Shown in pieces: positions 23,224-34,735 of a DNA stretch of 64,000 nt. The position numbers and the translations under genes were made by a program. The notes beneath the pieces were generated by a model that worked only from the letters and a program-made list of their open reading frames with translations, ran no database searches and had not been told where the DNA came from. Position 1 is the stretch's first letter. Each line of letters starts with the position of its first letter. The stretch covers positions 402,684 to 466,683 of the forward strand of contig CAKJVC010000001.1 of assembly GCA_918026815.1 (NCBI GenBank), read 5' to 3'. Source of the DNA: Chalara sp. BL73. Lineage: Eukaryota > Ascomycota > Leotiomycetes > Helotiales.

Positions 23224-24223
23224 GCCTGCCGCTTTTACCATGCCTTAGAGCGGCGGATGTTAAATGGGACAAGGGTTGAAACTGGGTCAAATGCACAACA
23301 CGGACTGAATAGCTGCATATCAAATAATTGGAAAGGCCACTCAAAATTCATAATTCAACTGCATGATGCGTTATTTTAATACGAAGACAATTTAGTTTTC
23401 ATTTTATAATCAATAAATCATAGATTGTGTATTTACATTTAGTGTTTAGTGGTGTTGCATTAAAAAAAGGGTATTGCGATGTCTGGAATCCAGTCCGGGT
23501 TATTTTGTCGACGGCAAGCTCGGTGGACGTCATGACGATTCTGAGGATGACTGGGCTGGCTGCTCCCATGGAGCCACACAGCTCTCTACGCTGCGCTCTA
23601 ACTTTACAGCGTATGAGCCCTGTCGCGATGCTCTGAAAGCTCTTGGCACCTAGGCCGCAAACTTGAAGTGAGTCTCTCTTCCAAAATCTACGGAGAACAA
23701 TGCTATACCAGCCCCAAAGCATACGAGAGCAGATTGATTAAAAGTGCTGAACTCCAATTAAGGAGTTCTCCATCGTGCCATTAGACGTGGCCAGACTGTC
23801 ACTAATTCTCAGGAAACATTCATTCCAACCCATGCGAACCTGAATGTAATCATAAGGCCTTACAGCTATACCTTTGGCTGCGCTATTGGGAGAGAATCTC
23901 GACTCTACATTCCTGTGGCGTGAGAGGAGACTCTCAGGAGTGTATGCCTATTTGGTAATATAATTATTCAAAGTAGTTCACTTATACCTCGTACATCATA
24001 TTTCATCCATATCAACAGCAAATCATAACCATGATACTCTTACCTCTCCAGCTTCTTTCTCTCACACAGTATCATCTGATACTGTTTGCGGTGTGCCTAA
24101 TTTCGCTGGACAGACACGAATATTTCCTATCCCCTCGAGCTGGTAGCATAATGTGCCCGCTCAGGTCCCGACAAAATACGTATTCCCATCACCACCTACA
24201 TAACTAACCCATCAAAGTTAAGA

Positions 24224-24619
24224 TCAGCACCCTTCTCCCCATACAAGTCCTATAACCTTACGTGCTGGCAGTGCTTCCTCTCCGCCTCCCACCATCCACA
24301 TACACAGCATCTCTATGCCATGTCCTGTGATGCCCGTGGTCCACCGCACTGATCTTAGTGGAGTGGTACGTGTACGGACCGTGTAGATGTTTGTATCGCG
24401 ATTGTTGCCAAAAAAAAAACTAAAATTATCTGCATCAGAATCCCCGGTGCAATCTGAGGCGTCGTCATAGGCTAGGAATTCTTTGTTATCCCGATATTCC
24501 GGCGCAGGGGCATTACCAAGTAAGAATTTTTGAATATCGGGCGAATCTCTTGGAGGGATGCATTGAAAGGGCAGTATTGAAAGGGCAGTATTGAAAGGGC
24601 AGTATTGAAAGGTTGCCAT
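24224..24619 (-). CDS. doubtful hypothetical ORF, 131 aa
   Basis: An ATG-started frame whose first 20 residues come from a 14-bp tandem repeat (QYCPFNTALSILPFQ). The middle is acidic (YDDASDCTGDSDADNFSFFF) and no domain is recognised. It lies alone in a gene-poor region without clear introns or promoter signals. It may be a fragment of a lost gene or chance. Confidence 0.2.
   Translation of the reverse strand: MATFQYCPFNTALSILPFQCIPPRDSPDIQKFLLGNAPAPEYRDNKEFLAYDDASDCTGDSDADNFSFFFGNNRDTNIYTVRTRTTPLRSVRWTTGITGHGIEMLCMWMVGGGEEALPARKVIGLVWGEGC
24563..24612. repeat. 14-bp tandem repeat, about 3.5 copies
   Basis: The unit ATTGAAAGGGCAGT repeats nearly perfectly between 24563 and 24612. The last copy diverges after ATTGAAAGG. 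Confidence 0.85.
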
Positions 24620-25301
24620 TGTGGTAGGCAGCTAGGAGAACTAGTTCTGGCCATATAGTTGTGTTCTAAAAGATGCATTTGTCGAATAGAATTTAAGAGG
24701 AGTCAAGGAAAGAGGTTAACAAAGTGTGATTGCGAATTGGAAAATTTGGAGCTAGGCACCTAGCTCGAAGCCCTTCAGAGTCGACATGCATGGCCAAAAG
24801 ATGCAAGGCTGACCAGAGTAATGATATCAAGGAAATAAGTAGCATATGCCACAGATAACCGACGGAGAATCCTATGTAGAGGGGCTTCCAACGAACTAAA
24901 CTAGAAAATTCCTGTAGTAGATGCTGCAGTATTACAGCAATATGAGTGAAAATAACAAAGAATCCATATGATAAAGATGCAATTCGGGGCTGAATTCGAG
25001 AATCTTCAGCGTTCCTGTACAGTAGAGTCCAAATTTTACGTGCGCGATACCTCCAATCAAGGGTTGCCAGCTATCCAGCAACCGCTAGCTATAATAGCAC
25101 TAGTGTATGAAACTGTAGAACAACTTTACAAATCATAGACTAGTTGGAATTGAAGCTGATTTCGAATTCTACTGTAGAACTCAGCTAGTCAGTTGATTTA
25201 GTTAATTTAAATACACGGGGTGCTATTTGAATAGCCTTTCAACATAGTTGGAGGCTCTCCTAAATACGTAATAATTGCGAAAAGGGGTTTTAATCCTTAT
25301 A

Positions 25302-25443
25302 GCGCCTGTTAAAGGTGGCGCCTGTTCTCAGATAAGTACCCTTGTATAAATAAGTAACTATTAACAATAGTACCTATTCTTGGGTAAGTACTTTTTCATA
25401 CATTACCACATATAGGAAATGGCACTTTCATATAAGAAAGTAC
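25302..25443. repeat. short direct repeats in AT-rich DNA
   Basis: GCGCCTGTT occurs at 25302-25310 and 25318-25326. Variants of AAGTACC/TAGTACC recur about five times between 25334 and 25443. This could be the end of a degraded mobile element; no open frame is associated. Confidence 0.4.
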
Positions 25444-26552
25444 CTGCTTAACAATGTTTCTAACAGGATGTCGAATCCGACAGCCCAGCGCTAACAAAGT
25501 GACAAACCCTATCATCCAGTCCTCAAAGGATGCTGGCTCTGAGGAGTGTTAGTTCTAACTCTGATGTAGGGTGAGAGTAACAATTGCAGCAAGATAGTGG
25601 TTCGCATGATCGCAGATTCTGTCGTTCTTGTCATCTCAAATGTTTCAGGCAGACTTCTACAGTATTTCTTATCTTTGGCCTATTGGCACTGCGGCTAACA
25701 GCTTGCGTGATCCAACTCTGGTCTTATGCAGAGCATCGCAGGAACTTTTTGTCTCTATTCAACCCTGGTTAATGCGACAATGCACTCTACGGCAGGATGC
25801 AGAGCGCACTAGAGAGTTGCGGCCGCGTTATCCGTAAGTACCCCAATAGCTGCTAGTCGACCATTGTAGTGTCTTAATTTCCGAAGACTCTGGCGTTAAG
25901 CTCAGTAATAGTACGCTGGCGATGAAGATCGAAAGAACCTGACACTGGATTAGCCCGTATCTTGGCTAATACGAAAGGCATCTAAAAGGAAGTTATTAGT
26001 GTCACAACGACCCTGCAGGACCGAGATTAGAAGAAGTAACCGGAGAGAGATCCTGCCCAAGGTATCGAATGGCAGAATCTCATTGCAGCGGGGCCGAAAC
26101 AGTAAGTCTGATGGGGAAAAAGGGGCCTGGGCAGAATCACCGAATATTAGGCGTGCTTCAGGAGGATGCATCATAAGCAGAGTATTACTAAGTTGTGTGA
26201 AAAGAAATAAGATGGGAAAAGAGCGAGCTGTTGGGAGACACGACCTTTTATATCCCGCGAAAGCGGCGGCTGGCCTATGCACGCCCCTTGCCTAATTAAG
26301 GGTTGCAGTTTTCAATATAGACTTGCTGTTTAATGCTTTCCTAGATTTAAAAATCAAACCTTAAATTACTCTATTACTCCTTGCGGATATAAAAGTAAAG
26401 CAATAACAACTACATAAAATTCATCATTACTACTCTTTTTTTTATTAGTATACAACCAGAAATAATCACGCAATAAATGTCAGGCGTAGGTGCGGAGCCT
26501 ACAGATAGATAGGGAATTGCGAGGTACACAATTGACACCATAATCGAATCTT

Positions 26553-26573
26553 CCCCCCCCCCCCCTTTTTTTT
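26553..26573. repeat. C13T8 homopurine/homopyrimidine run
   Basis: Thirteen C directly followed by eight T on the plus strand, in non-coding AT-rich sequence upstream of the OCD-family gene. Confidence 0.9.
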
Positions 26574-26976
26574 GCTTCCGTCCCCATAATATACTTTTCA
26601 CAAGCCGAGGCTAACTAAGCGCTACCATATCGCCCCAGCTCTCCTTGCTCCAAACAATAAATAGTTCATAAAAATTCCGATAATAGCTTCTTGTATAACA
26701 TTGAATCGTATTTACCAAATGTAGATAAATGAAATATATTAATAAAACAGTTTAAACAGCTAAAATAGCCCCAAAAAATACAAGCCCAGCATCATCAAAT
26801 TCTTGCCCCACTTCTGAAGTATTTTGAATCAGGACACACACTGACGCTGGCCATTGTACACAAATAAGTCCCTCAATTATAGGACACAATAGCATAAACT
26901 ATTTTCACACATAGCCCACTGATTATTCCGCTTCTCTGACCGATCCCAGAATTTACAAAGTCTCTCAATCACCGGA

Positions 26977-27996
26977 ATGCACATCTTACGCCAAACTGAC
27001 ATCCTCACCCTCCTCCACTCCCTGACGAAACCACAATGTCTTCAACTTCTAGAAACACTCTCTGAGACGTTAAGAGCACACTCCTCTCTTCCTACCGCCT
27101 CACAGTCAGCCCATCAGCCGCCAAGATCCCACCTCACTACTCCCTCCGGAACAACCCTTTTCATGCCCGCTTCCACAGCCGCCAATACGGGCATCAAAAC
27201 GGTAACTCTCCCTCGCTCCGGTGGTCCTGCTGTCGGTAGTTTAACCATATCTGGTCCATCCGGCGAGCCACTTGGCTTGCTAAACGCTGAAGATGTCACT
27301 GCATTCCGTACCGCGTTGGTCGCGCTCTTGCTGTTCGTCCGATACGAGTGGAAACCCAACGGCAACGTCGTCATTTTCGGCGCAGGGAAGATCGTAGAAT
27401 GGCATCTACGCCTACTCCTGCTCCTCGTTCCCGAGAAGATCGAAAGCATCACGCTGGTCAATCGCTCGCTCTCCGGACTAGAGAGGCTAGCCGGCGTGAT
27501 CTCGGAGCTAAGGGGCAGGTTTGAAAAGGTGGATTTCGAGCTGGTGGCCAGGGACCAAGAAGAGGAGTATGAGAAGATCCTGGAGGAGGTGATTGGCGAG
27601 AGCGATGCGGTGTTTTGCTGTACGCCGAGTACGGAACCCCTCTTCCCCCATGCGTACTTCGGGAAGGAGAGGAAGAGATATATTAGCTTGATTGGCAGCT
27701 ATAAGCCAAATATGCAGGAGATTACGAAGGAGACGCTGTTGGCTGGAGATTTTTTGGTTGTTGATTCAAGGGAAGCGTGTTTGAGTGAGGCTGGAGAACT
27801 GATTATGGGAGGAATAAAGGGGAAGGATGTTGTGGAGTTGGGAGATTTGATTGCTGAGCGTGAGAGGTTCCATATTGGGGAGAAAGGAATTGTGTTTAAA
27901 TGCGTGGGGATGGGCATTATGGATGTTGCTATCGGAAAGGAGTTATTAAATCTGGCGCGGCAGAAGAAGCTAGGAATAGAGGTAAAAAATTTCTAG
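26977..27996 (+). CDS. ornithine cyclodeaminase / mu-crystallin family protein
   Basis: Single exon, 339 aa, ATG at 26977. The N-terminal half (LLHSLTKPQCLQLLETLSET, SHLTTPSGTTLFMPAS, LLNAEDVTAFRTALVALLL) and the Rossmann motif VVIFGAGKIVEWHLRL at about 131-146 are characteristic of fungal OCD_Mu_crystall proteins. Later blocks DAVFCCTPSTEPLF, LIGSYKPNMQEI and VDSREACLSEAGEL match the NAD(P)-binding and substrate region. Length is normal for the family. Members include ornithine cyclodeaminase (ornithine to proline plus ammonia), ketimine reductases and alanine or lysine dehydrogenase-like enzymes, so the substrate cannot be assigned. No biosynthetic partners lie next to it. It is convergent with the LRR-like gene 190 bp downstream. 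Confidence 0.92.
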   Translation: MHILRQTDILTLLHSLTKPQCLQLLETLSETLRAHSSLPTASQSAHQPPRSHLTTPSGTTLFMPASTAANTGIKTVTLPRSGGPAVGSLTISGPSGEPLGLLNAEDVTAFRTALVALLLFVRYEWKPNGNVVIFGAGKIVEWHLRLLLLLVPEKIESITLVNRSLSGLERLAGVISELRGRFEKVDFELVARDQEEEYEKILEEVIGESDAVFCCTPSTEPLFPHAYFGKERKRYISLIGSYKPNMQEITKETLLAGDFLVVDSREACLSEAGELIMGGIKGKDVVELGDLIAERERFHIGEKGIVFKCVGMGIMDVAIGKELLNLARQKKLGIEVKNF

Positions 27997-28185
27997 ATTC
28001 TTCTCCGACTTTGGCTTGGAAGTATAAAGTATTAGGTCCTTAACTTCAAATGGCACCTTTAGACTTTACGACGCCGGTGTCCCTTGCTACTAAGATTGAA
28101 TCAAAGTTTCCGATACTCGCAAAAGAAGATTGACTTAGCATTCTAAGCGCGTAATAATAAAAAATTTGATCATAGAGAATTATAA

Positions 28186-30084
28186 TTAAAATAACAAAGA
28201 ATCATAATTCAACTCCTCTTGCTCACCGAAACCAAGTCCGTTAGACGACAGAGACTCAGGGCCCACCCCATACCAAGCATTATATCTAAATTGCCCAGTG
28301 CACTTCACAGTCCCGTGCTCACCAGCGCTGCACTCAAAATGTCCAAGTAGTCGCATTTCAGTCTCTGGACCCCCAACACCGTACTCGTATCGATCCTCCC
28401 ATGAGCCGATATTAATATTCATCGACTCTAAAATTGTAGACGATTCTGCTTTGTCGCGCAATTGATTGCGTTCCTTTTGAACCTCCTGAATTGTGTGGAA
28501 TATCTTCAGGATTGATGTCTTATTAAGCAGTGGATCGATCCTGGAAGCATCTCCCCTATTGCTCTGGTCTTTTTTTTCACGTAGGAAATCTGGAGACTCG
28601 AAATTTAGCTGTAAGGTCTTAAGGCGTGGCAAATGGCCCAATTGCCTTATGATCGCCTCCATAGCTACGCTGTCTATTGTGCGGTCGATGTCGAATTCCA
28701 GGTCCTCGATATTTGAACATTGTGAGCTAAGCTGAACTAAGTGGCTTTCGTTAAGAAATGGTCTATCTTCCCAGAACGAGGGGCGGCCATTGGCGCAAAG
28801 TGGGTGGTCTTTATTTTCGAAGCAGTATACTCGACGGCGCTCGCCATATTCATGAAGGCTCAGTGACTTGAGGGAGGAACCATGGCGGGATACCAAGACG
28901 TTTAATAACGGCTCAAGAGAGTCGAATTTAACGTTGTGTAAAGAGACAGCTTCGAGATCTTGGGTTGTATTATTCAGAAAGCCTGGTAATAGGGCAGCTT
29001 GCTGAGAAGTTGCCCAGCCAAGGCTGAAAGACTTAAGACTCCTGAGAAACGGCGCGAGAAGCTGTAAATTGTACATGGACAGACTATCGACGTGTAATTC
29101 TTCAAGTGCCTTCCAGTTCATCTTCTCCATCCATATTTCAAGATTTGTCATTGGGTCTGGTTTGTCGTTCTGTTTAATATCTCCCACATCCTCCAACGGC
29201 ATCCATGTGAAGATCTCGAAAGGAAGATTGGTGATCACTTGCTCGGGCAGGTATTTCCATGGCCATCTCAAGTGTTCCTGGCTACGGGAGGGAGATGTAG
29301 GCCAGATGTCTTGCCCATCTATACGTCCATGAAAACGGTAGCCGGACAATTTAAGTATTTTGAGCGGTGGGAACCTTGTTTCTGGCTTTGAGAAGTCAAA
29401 ACTGGTGGGTTGGCCATGACTGACCAGACATCCACTATGGCTCAAGCTAAGATCGAGTTGTCGTAAGTTGGTAGCATTTTCAATCAACCGTTGCAGATGG
29501 GCCATAGACTCAGTATTTGGGGATGCGCCGTATTCAATTGATGTTTTGATTGAATAGAGATTATTAGAGCCTACTAGTTCCTCTCTTGCCAATGCTCTCG
29601 TTTCTTTGTCAGGCTCTTCATCAATAATCTGGATTGGTCGAGCACCTTTGAGCCATGGATCCCAGTTGCTGAATATGAGTTCATAGAAAAGCCTACAGTC
29701 AGGATGTGCTCCTTCAAGTGCAACGAGAACATTTTTGGGTGGCGCGTCGTTATGATTCCAGTGAAATTCATCGAGTCTACGAATGTTATCCAAGGTTGAT
29801 GACACTGCTGTCCAATTGGTGATTGAACCATAGCCATCTATTGTCAATATGTTTGTATTTTCAAGAACATCGGAACTTTCTTTGCTGGCCTTCTCAGTGA
29901 GATTTCGAACTAAGTCATTGGTCTGGTTTGCTGCCTCCGGTTTGCTGTAATCGAGCTTGAGATGACGCATAGCGGATGGTTTCACTATTGTAGACAAGAT
30001 AGAAGCAGCGGTGAGAGTAAAAAACATAAACCCTAAAAGAGAACAAATGGTAAATAGCCTTATAGTCTGCGGGGTGCGACGCAT
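28186..30084 (-). CDS. signal-anchored LRR-like protein
   Basis: Single exon, 632 aa, ATG at 30084. An N-terminal hydrophobic segment (about residues 8-34; RLFTICSLLGFMFFTLTAAS) suggests a type II membrane anchor or uncleaved signal. The rest would then be lumenal or extracellular. From about 200 on, spaced Leu-rich units appear: LRQLDLSLSHSGCL, LKILKLSGYRF, LEELHVDSLSMYNLQLLAPF, LKSFSLGW, LEAVSLHNVKF, LKSLSLHEYG, IEDLEFDIDRTI, LKTLQLNFESP. These resemble the irregular LRRs of fungal F-box/LRR proteins, but no F-box is visible and the membrane segment takes its place. Several N-x-S/T sites are consistent with secretion. Function unknown. The 3' end is 190 bp from the convergent OCD-family gene. 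Confidence 0.82.
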   Translation of the reverse strand: MRRTPQTIRLFTICSLLGFMFFTLTAASILSTIVKPSAMRHLKLDYSKPEAANQTNDLVRNLTEKASKESSDVLENTNILTIDGYGSITNWTAVSSTLDNIRRLDEFHWNHNDAPPKNVLVALEGAHPDCRLFYELIFSNWDPWLKGARPIQIIDEEPDKETRALAREELVGSNNLYSIKTSIEYGASPNTESMAHLQRLIENATNLRQLDLSLSHSGCLVSHGQPTSFDFSKPETRFPPLKILKLSGYRFHGRIDGQDIWPTSPSRSQEHLRWPWKYLPEQVITNLPFEIFTWMPLEDVGDIKQNDKPDPMTNLEIWMEKMNWKALEELHVDSLSMYNLQLLAPFLRSLKSFSLGWATSQQAALLPGFLNNTTQDLEAVSLHNVKFDSLEPLLNVLVSRHGSSLKSLSLHEYGERRRVYCFENKDHPLCANGRPSFWEDRPFLNESHLVQLSSQCSNIEDLEFDIDRTIDSVAMEAIIRQLGHLPRLKTLQLNFESPDFLREKKDQSNRGDASRIDPLLNKTSILKIFHTIQEVQKERNQLRDKAESSTILESMNINIGSWEDRYEYGVGGPETEMRLLGHFECSAGEHGTVKCTGQFRYNAWYGVGPESLSSNGLGFGEQEELNYDSLLF

Positions 30085-33000
30085 AATTGAAAGAGGCCCG
30101 AGTTTATCTTCCTGGGAGAATTAAGGATCACAAAGTCGAACAGTATAATGAGAGGCTTAATTTATGGTGATTTGAGTCAACATTATTTAGCAGAGTAAAT
30201 TCCTGATGCATTATGACAGTATATTGATGTCCCGGGTTCTTATGCCTATTCAATGTTGAGTTGGCGATTACGTTGTTTATCAAGAAAGGTGTCAGGACTG
30301 ATATCTTGGCGGCTGCCTCAAACTGTGGCACAGTAATTATATATTTTAGCGCTGGCAAGATCAATCACGATTAGAAGAAGTTAATCGCCGCGAACTTTCT
30401 TCCGGGGTTGGATTATCTCCCTAGGTATCACTGAGTATCTACTTCCAATTTTGGAATATGCTAAGGAGGTTAAGTTATCCCTGGGTATGGCGGAAAATCG
30501 AATAGTTCGGGTATTTCAGCTGTCGGCTCGGAAAAGGAAAAGCTAACCGTTGTAACTTAACCTCATGAAAGCTTCAGCACACGACATAGACATTACCAGG
30601 ATACACAGCAAGCCGATTATTGGTAAAACCTATCTCATTACCTGTGTTGAACAAACTCCCATCCTGTTCGTGAAGTCACGTAATGTATCGTAGAGAGCAA
30701 AATTAGGAGACACTTCTCCAAATGTCTCTGCCTTGCCTGCGACGTGTCTTTAACCAGAAGCGTGCCAACCCCTTGCATGGAGCAGCCAGGCCTCATCAAG
30801 AAAGCTCACCCAAATGCGTTCCGGAAATTACTCCGCAAATTGTGCAAGGGGATGATTTATCACTTCAAGATATCAACTTGCAGTTTTCTTGGACTTCTTA
30901 AGCATTTGTTGTGCAGTTCGATCCTTGAGCCAAGAATTAATCGGAGCGGTGAGCCTATCCATACTCTGCAGTTCTGGTTCGGATGCTTTCTCCACTGCAA
31001 CAATAGGGTACATATCTACTACACGTTTCAAGACACCGATAGTTTCAAATCTCTTGTTGAGAATGCGCTGGAGAAGGTGATGGCGGTTGATAAGGTATGT
31101 CCACTTTCCAAGATGATGACTGTCTCCTAAGCCCAATGCATAACTTCGCCATAAAATAGACATAGATCTTCAGGTCATGTGCAAATTCCCTCCTAATGAA
31201 TGCACTCATATGTGTGGTGATGGCAGATAAGGCCTCCGAGGCTCAATTGCTTGAGAAGTGAGCTCTTTTCTGCACCAATGACGTGAAGGAAATTTAGGAA
31301 CTGATTATGATGCACCCATCCTTGTAGATAATATGCATTGATTTGTTTTTGACGTATGAAACAGCAAGTTGAACTTTAGGCAACAGATGATCATTCATAG
31401 AAGGTCTCTCGGAGCACTTATCATGGATATGTTTGGAGTGTACTACATAAGGTAGATAGAGTCTTTGTACATTCAATGAAATCGCAAAAGTATTGTACCG
31501 GGATAGCAACCGTGTTCCGATATTGCAGAATTTTGTACAGGTGCCTAAGCAGGCAGCATGGATGCGTACACGTTTCACATCGGTGACCGCGTAGTACTGT
31601 CCTACACTCTCGAAGCAATCTGTGCGAACAATCCGATGAGGTGAGCTGACGTCTCTCAGGCTCTCCGAGCGATCAGTTCTCAATGGGGCCGATATTTCAA
31701 ACTTTATATTGATAGGAATGGCGTCGAGATCTATCACTCGTCCCTGCAGTTTTGTCCAGGGGATAGAGATGAAGTTGCCGTACAAAAGGACAAGGATCTC
31801 TTAATTAACGAGACCTTATACGGAAAATCGGAGATTCGCAACGTAGTGGAGATGGTGCTCCATACAAGAGAAAAATATTCGAACGAGAGCGATGCTAAAG
31901 TTTGTAGAGGTTGGAACATCTTTTGCAAGCGCGTAAGCAAAATCCACATGAGAAGGATGGCAGTACTCTTGAAAGATACGGAAATTCTCTTATAGAGGAA
32001 CTCTTTCCTGACATCAATTTTCGTCATGGGCCTAAGGCGTACGAAATTTTTTAGCCGCCCAGATTAAATATCCAACGATGGTAGGGACAGGTGCTTGCAA
32101 AAAGTTGCATCTTGTGCGGGGGAAGTAAAGAACTATCCAAATGTCCCCTGGGATGAGGCTTCGAATGAATATATCAAAAATAATAGGGCTCAGGCTCATT
32201 TCGTTCTCGACAATGATGGCGGTCGTTGTATCTGGGGTGAAGGTACTTGATACTTTCCCTCCAACTCTCTAAATTATCAACGCTAGAATTAATGCGTAGC
32301 AGCCATCAGGCACTACTCAACTAAAGGTATTGGTTCAAATGGCTTGGAATGGTGTAGAGTCATGACTACAATATGAGAGCGCACTTCGCATTGCAATGCA
32401 AAGTCCCCCTGCTCTTAGTTAGTCAGCCAAACGCAAGGAAAGTTGTGCAGTGCATATGAGCGAACCTTGACGGAACCTCAATCCGTGTCATGAACGACAT
32501 TCTAATCAATTTCCTTAGAATAAGTCCCAATAATTGCTGCTTACATGTAATACTTCCAATGATGAACGTAGATATCAAGCGAATCATTTTTAAGAGAATC
32601 TTCACAGTTCCCGAACTGTATGCTTTTGTACCAGAAACCAGGCCTGTGATCTCCAAAAGCGTTGGGAACTGCTAATAGAAGACTGGTGAGTAGTATTGAA
32701 GTCCTGTCGCGTTCTCCGTACTTGTGATCGACTGGCTCAAGGATCATGCTATGCAGAAGAAGAGGGTAGCCAGTGGTTTAAGCTTCCAATAGAGGTTTCA
32801 TTGGGACTTTTGCAGAAAGGACAATCTCTTTGCCAATTGCTATAGGCTTTGTAAGACCCATGGAGAGTTTAGACATTTCCGTTGGTGCTGAAACTCAACA
32901 ATTTACACTTTTCTTTTTGGTCTGTCAGGTGAGAACAAAATGCGGCAGCTGCTTTGCCCCTCATGCCATAACACAAGAGGCTTCCCTATATAATACATAG

Positions 33001-34735
33001 CAATCTTCTCTTTAGGTCCTTTGTCATAATATCTGCAAGGCCCGAGGGGACCAGGACATGCGGAATGTTGCTAGTCTTTCATCAAGTAATCACCATCTAG
33101 AATTGGCAAGAATCACGGTAACAAGCCTCTCTTGGTAACCTTCTGCTTGGGCCCACTCGTGCCATATCTGCATAGAGACTGGCCTTCCTTTTTTTTCAAG
33201 GTCTATTTCTTATTCCTAGATACCGCTGCCACATAATTGGCTGGTAATGAACAATTGCAATCGTTTCCTCACCAAAACGGTGTTCAACAAATCAAATTGC
33301 GCAAGTGAGCTCCAGAATAATAAATCTCTTTGTGTAAGACCCTTGTCATGTATCTATTGTGAAGACCTCTAGCGGCCCACTGGGGAGAGCGCCTCGGAAA
33401 TAGAACTGCCTCCCCTCCATAGGTGCACTTGATGTCCAGATACTGGTGTTAGAAAGGTCTTCTCAATATCTCTCCTGCGCACGTCAATATCCAGAGGCTG
33501 CATGGAAACTGAGCAGTCAATGTTTCCTAACGTTGCATTCAAGAAAGACAAAGATCGGCACCAACGTTGAGATGCATGGGAGGTTGATGAAGATCATGAG
33601 GATGAACTCAGGGGTTAATCACATACAAGCCCCAACCACGTGGATCTGCCCCTTCGCAAGCGCTAAACCTGTTCCTATCATTGCCAAGACAGCGCTTAAA
33701 GTTTGTTTTTCTTAAATTGGGCAACATCATTTCCACAACACAAGACACCCACATCTTCCCAATCCCCTCATCACAACAAAATCGCCATTACTATACACAT
33801 AGAGTTCACTTCGAAAATCGTCTCAATACCAATGGTGTAGGGAGACAAGCATTCGGGTTCATCTCTAGTCAACAACATCGGAGACCTCAGTTGGCAAGAC
33901 TCAATAGTTCCGAGCGGCTCGTGTTCGAAGGCTTGTCACTAGACCATCCACTTTGAGGCATCATGCATGAAGGCCATTTGTACTAAAGTAGAAGTCTACT
34001 GGATCATTGGTCGAAATCTAATGCTGGCTTAAGGAAGGCTAGGTCAATAAGGCATTCAGCCACGCGCTTTCATCACGAGAGTGGCCTCATTTCCACTAGA
34101 AAGCGCGTCTTCCAAGCCTGGAAAACGTGCCGTCTGGCGATCAAGCGGCGTTGGATCGTATACTTGAAAGCGCTAGCCACGTTTGCGATTCAGCTCTCTT
34201 TTATAGCCAGATGCGCCGCCTCCGTCGCCGTCAGTGTCGCTATGATATGCTTGGGGGTAAACTAGCAAAGGGGCCGCCCTCATGGCTCTTGTTCTTCCCT
34301 GAGACTTGTTCTTATTCCTTTCTGAAGATCGTTTCTTTCACCTGTTATTCCTTTGCGTGTATCTCTTGATACGTCCGGTCATTATAGGAGGCTGTATACA
34401 CGTTCTTTTGATCAAAATTTCACGACAGGGTTTCTTCTCACAGTAGCAGTGGCTTCGACTGATAGATTAATTCTCTATTTGGCATCTGAATCGCGAAAAC
34501 ATAATTCGAGCACGGTTGCCGATATCTGAACACGACTACGATCGAATCAAGGCTTTCTTTTGCCAATATACTTTGCGACCAGCTTCCGAGGATATTACTG
34601 GGAACACGAAAGGTTCCAGGACGGATTAGGATATCGTTGTTATTACAGTGTTGCAATACCACCATTGGGCTCTCGGCCTCTGGAGGAAGGATTGTATCAC
34701 ACCTCTCTTACTATCGCCCATAAGCGCATTGGGCC
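30085..34735. other. gap with decayed coding-like DNA
   Basis: 4.65 kb without an intact gene. 31.4-32.0 kb (+) looks like degraded protein-coding sequence and is listed separately. 30873-31163 (-) is a compact basic frame ending APINSWLKDRTAQQMLKKSK, without a family. From 32.0 to 34.7 kb only short frames occur. The last few hundred bases are the upstream region of the single-TM protein gene. Confidence 0.45.
31460..31995 (+). pseudogene. possible degraded protein-coding segment
   Basis: The plus strand reads SLCTFNEIAKVLYRDSNRVP...QAAWMRTRFTSVTA, then one TAG (31592-31594), then YCPTLSKQSVRTIR to a TGA. A second frame opens at 31645 and stays open for 116 codons (SSQWGRYFKLYIDRNGVEIY, SEIRNVVEMVLHTREKY, CRGWNIFCKRVSKIHMRRMA) to the TAG at 31993. 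Amino-acid composition is protein-like, but there is no ATG at the start and no recognised family. One nonsense codon plus one frameshift suggests a dead gene; chance is also possible. An ATG-led minus-strand frame (31294-31785) overlaps and is less convincing. Confidence 0.3.

Larger units (their letters stand above)
22406..26976. other. AT-rich, repeat-rich gap
   Basis: About 4.6 kb with no convincing gene. It holds a 33-nt A tract (23189-23221), a 14-bp tandem repeat (24563-24612) inside a doubtful ORF, a stretch at 25.30-25.45 kb with repeated GCGCCTGTT and AGTACC motifs, and C13T8 at 26553-26573. The frame at 23399-23722 (-) is protein-like in part but unrecognised. The character fits old, mutated repeat DNA, but no terminal repeats or transposase could be identified. 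Confidence 0.45.

Noticed and set aside
26977..30084. OCD-family gene plus neighbour as a siderophore or secondary-metabolite cluster
   Set aside because: No NRPS, PKS, transporter or cluster regulator is present within the window.
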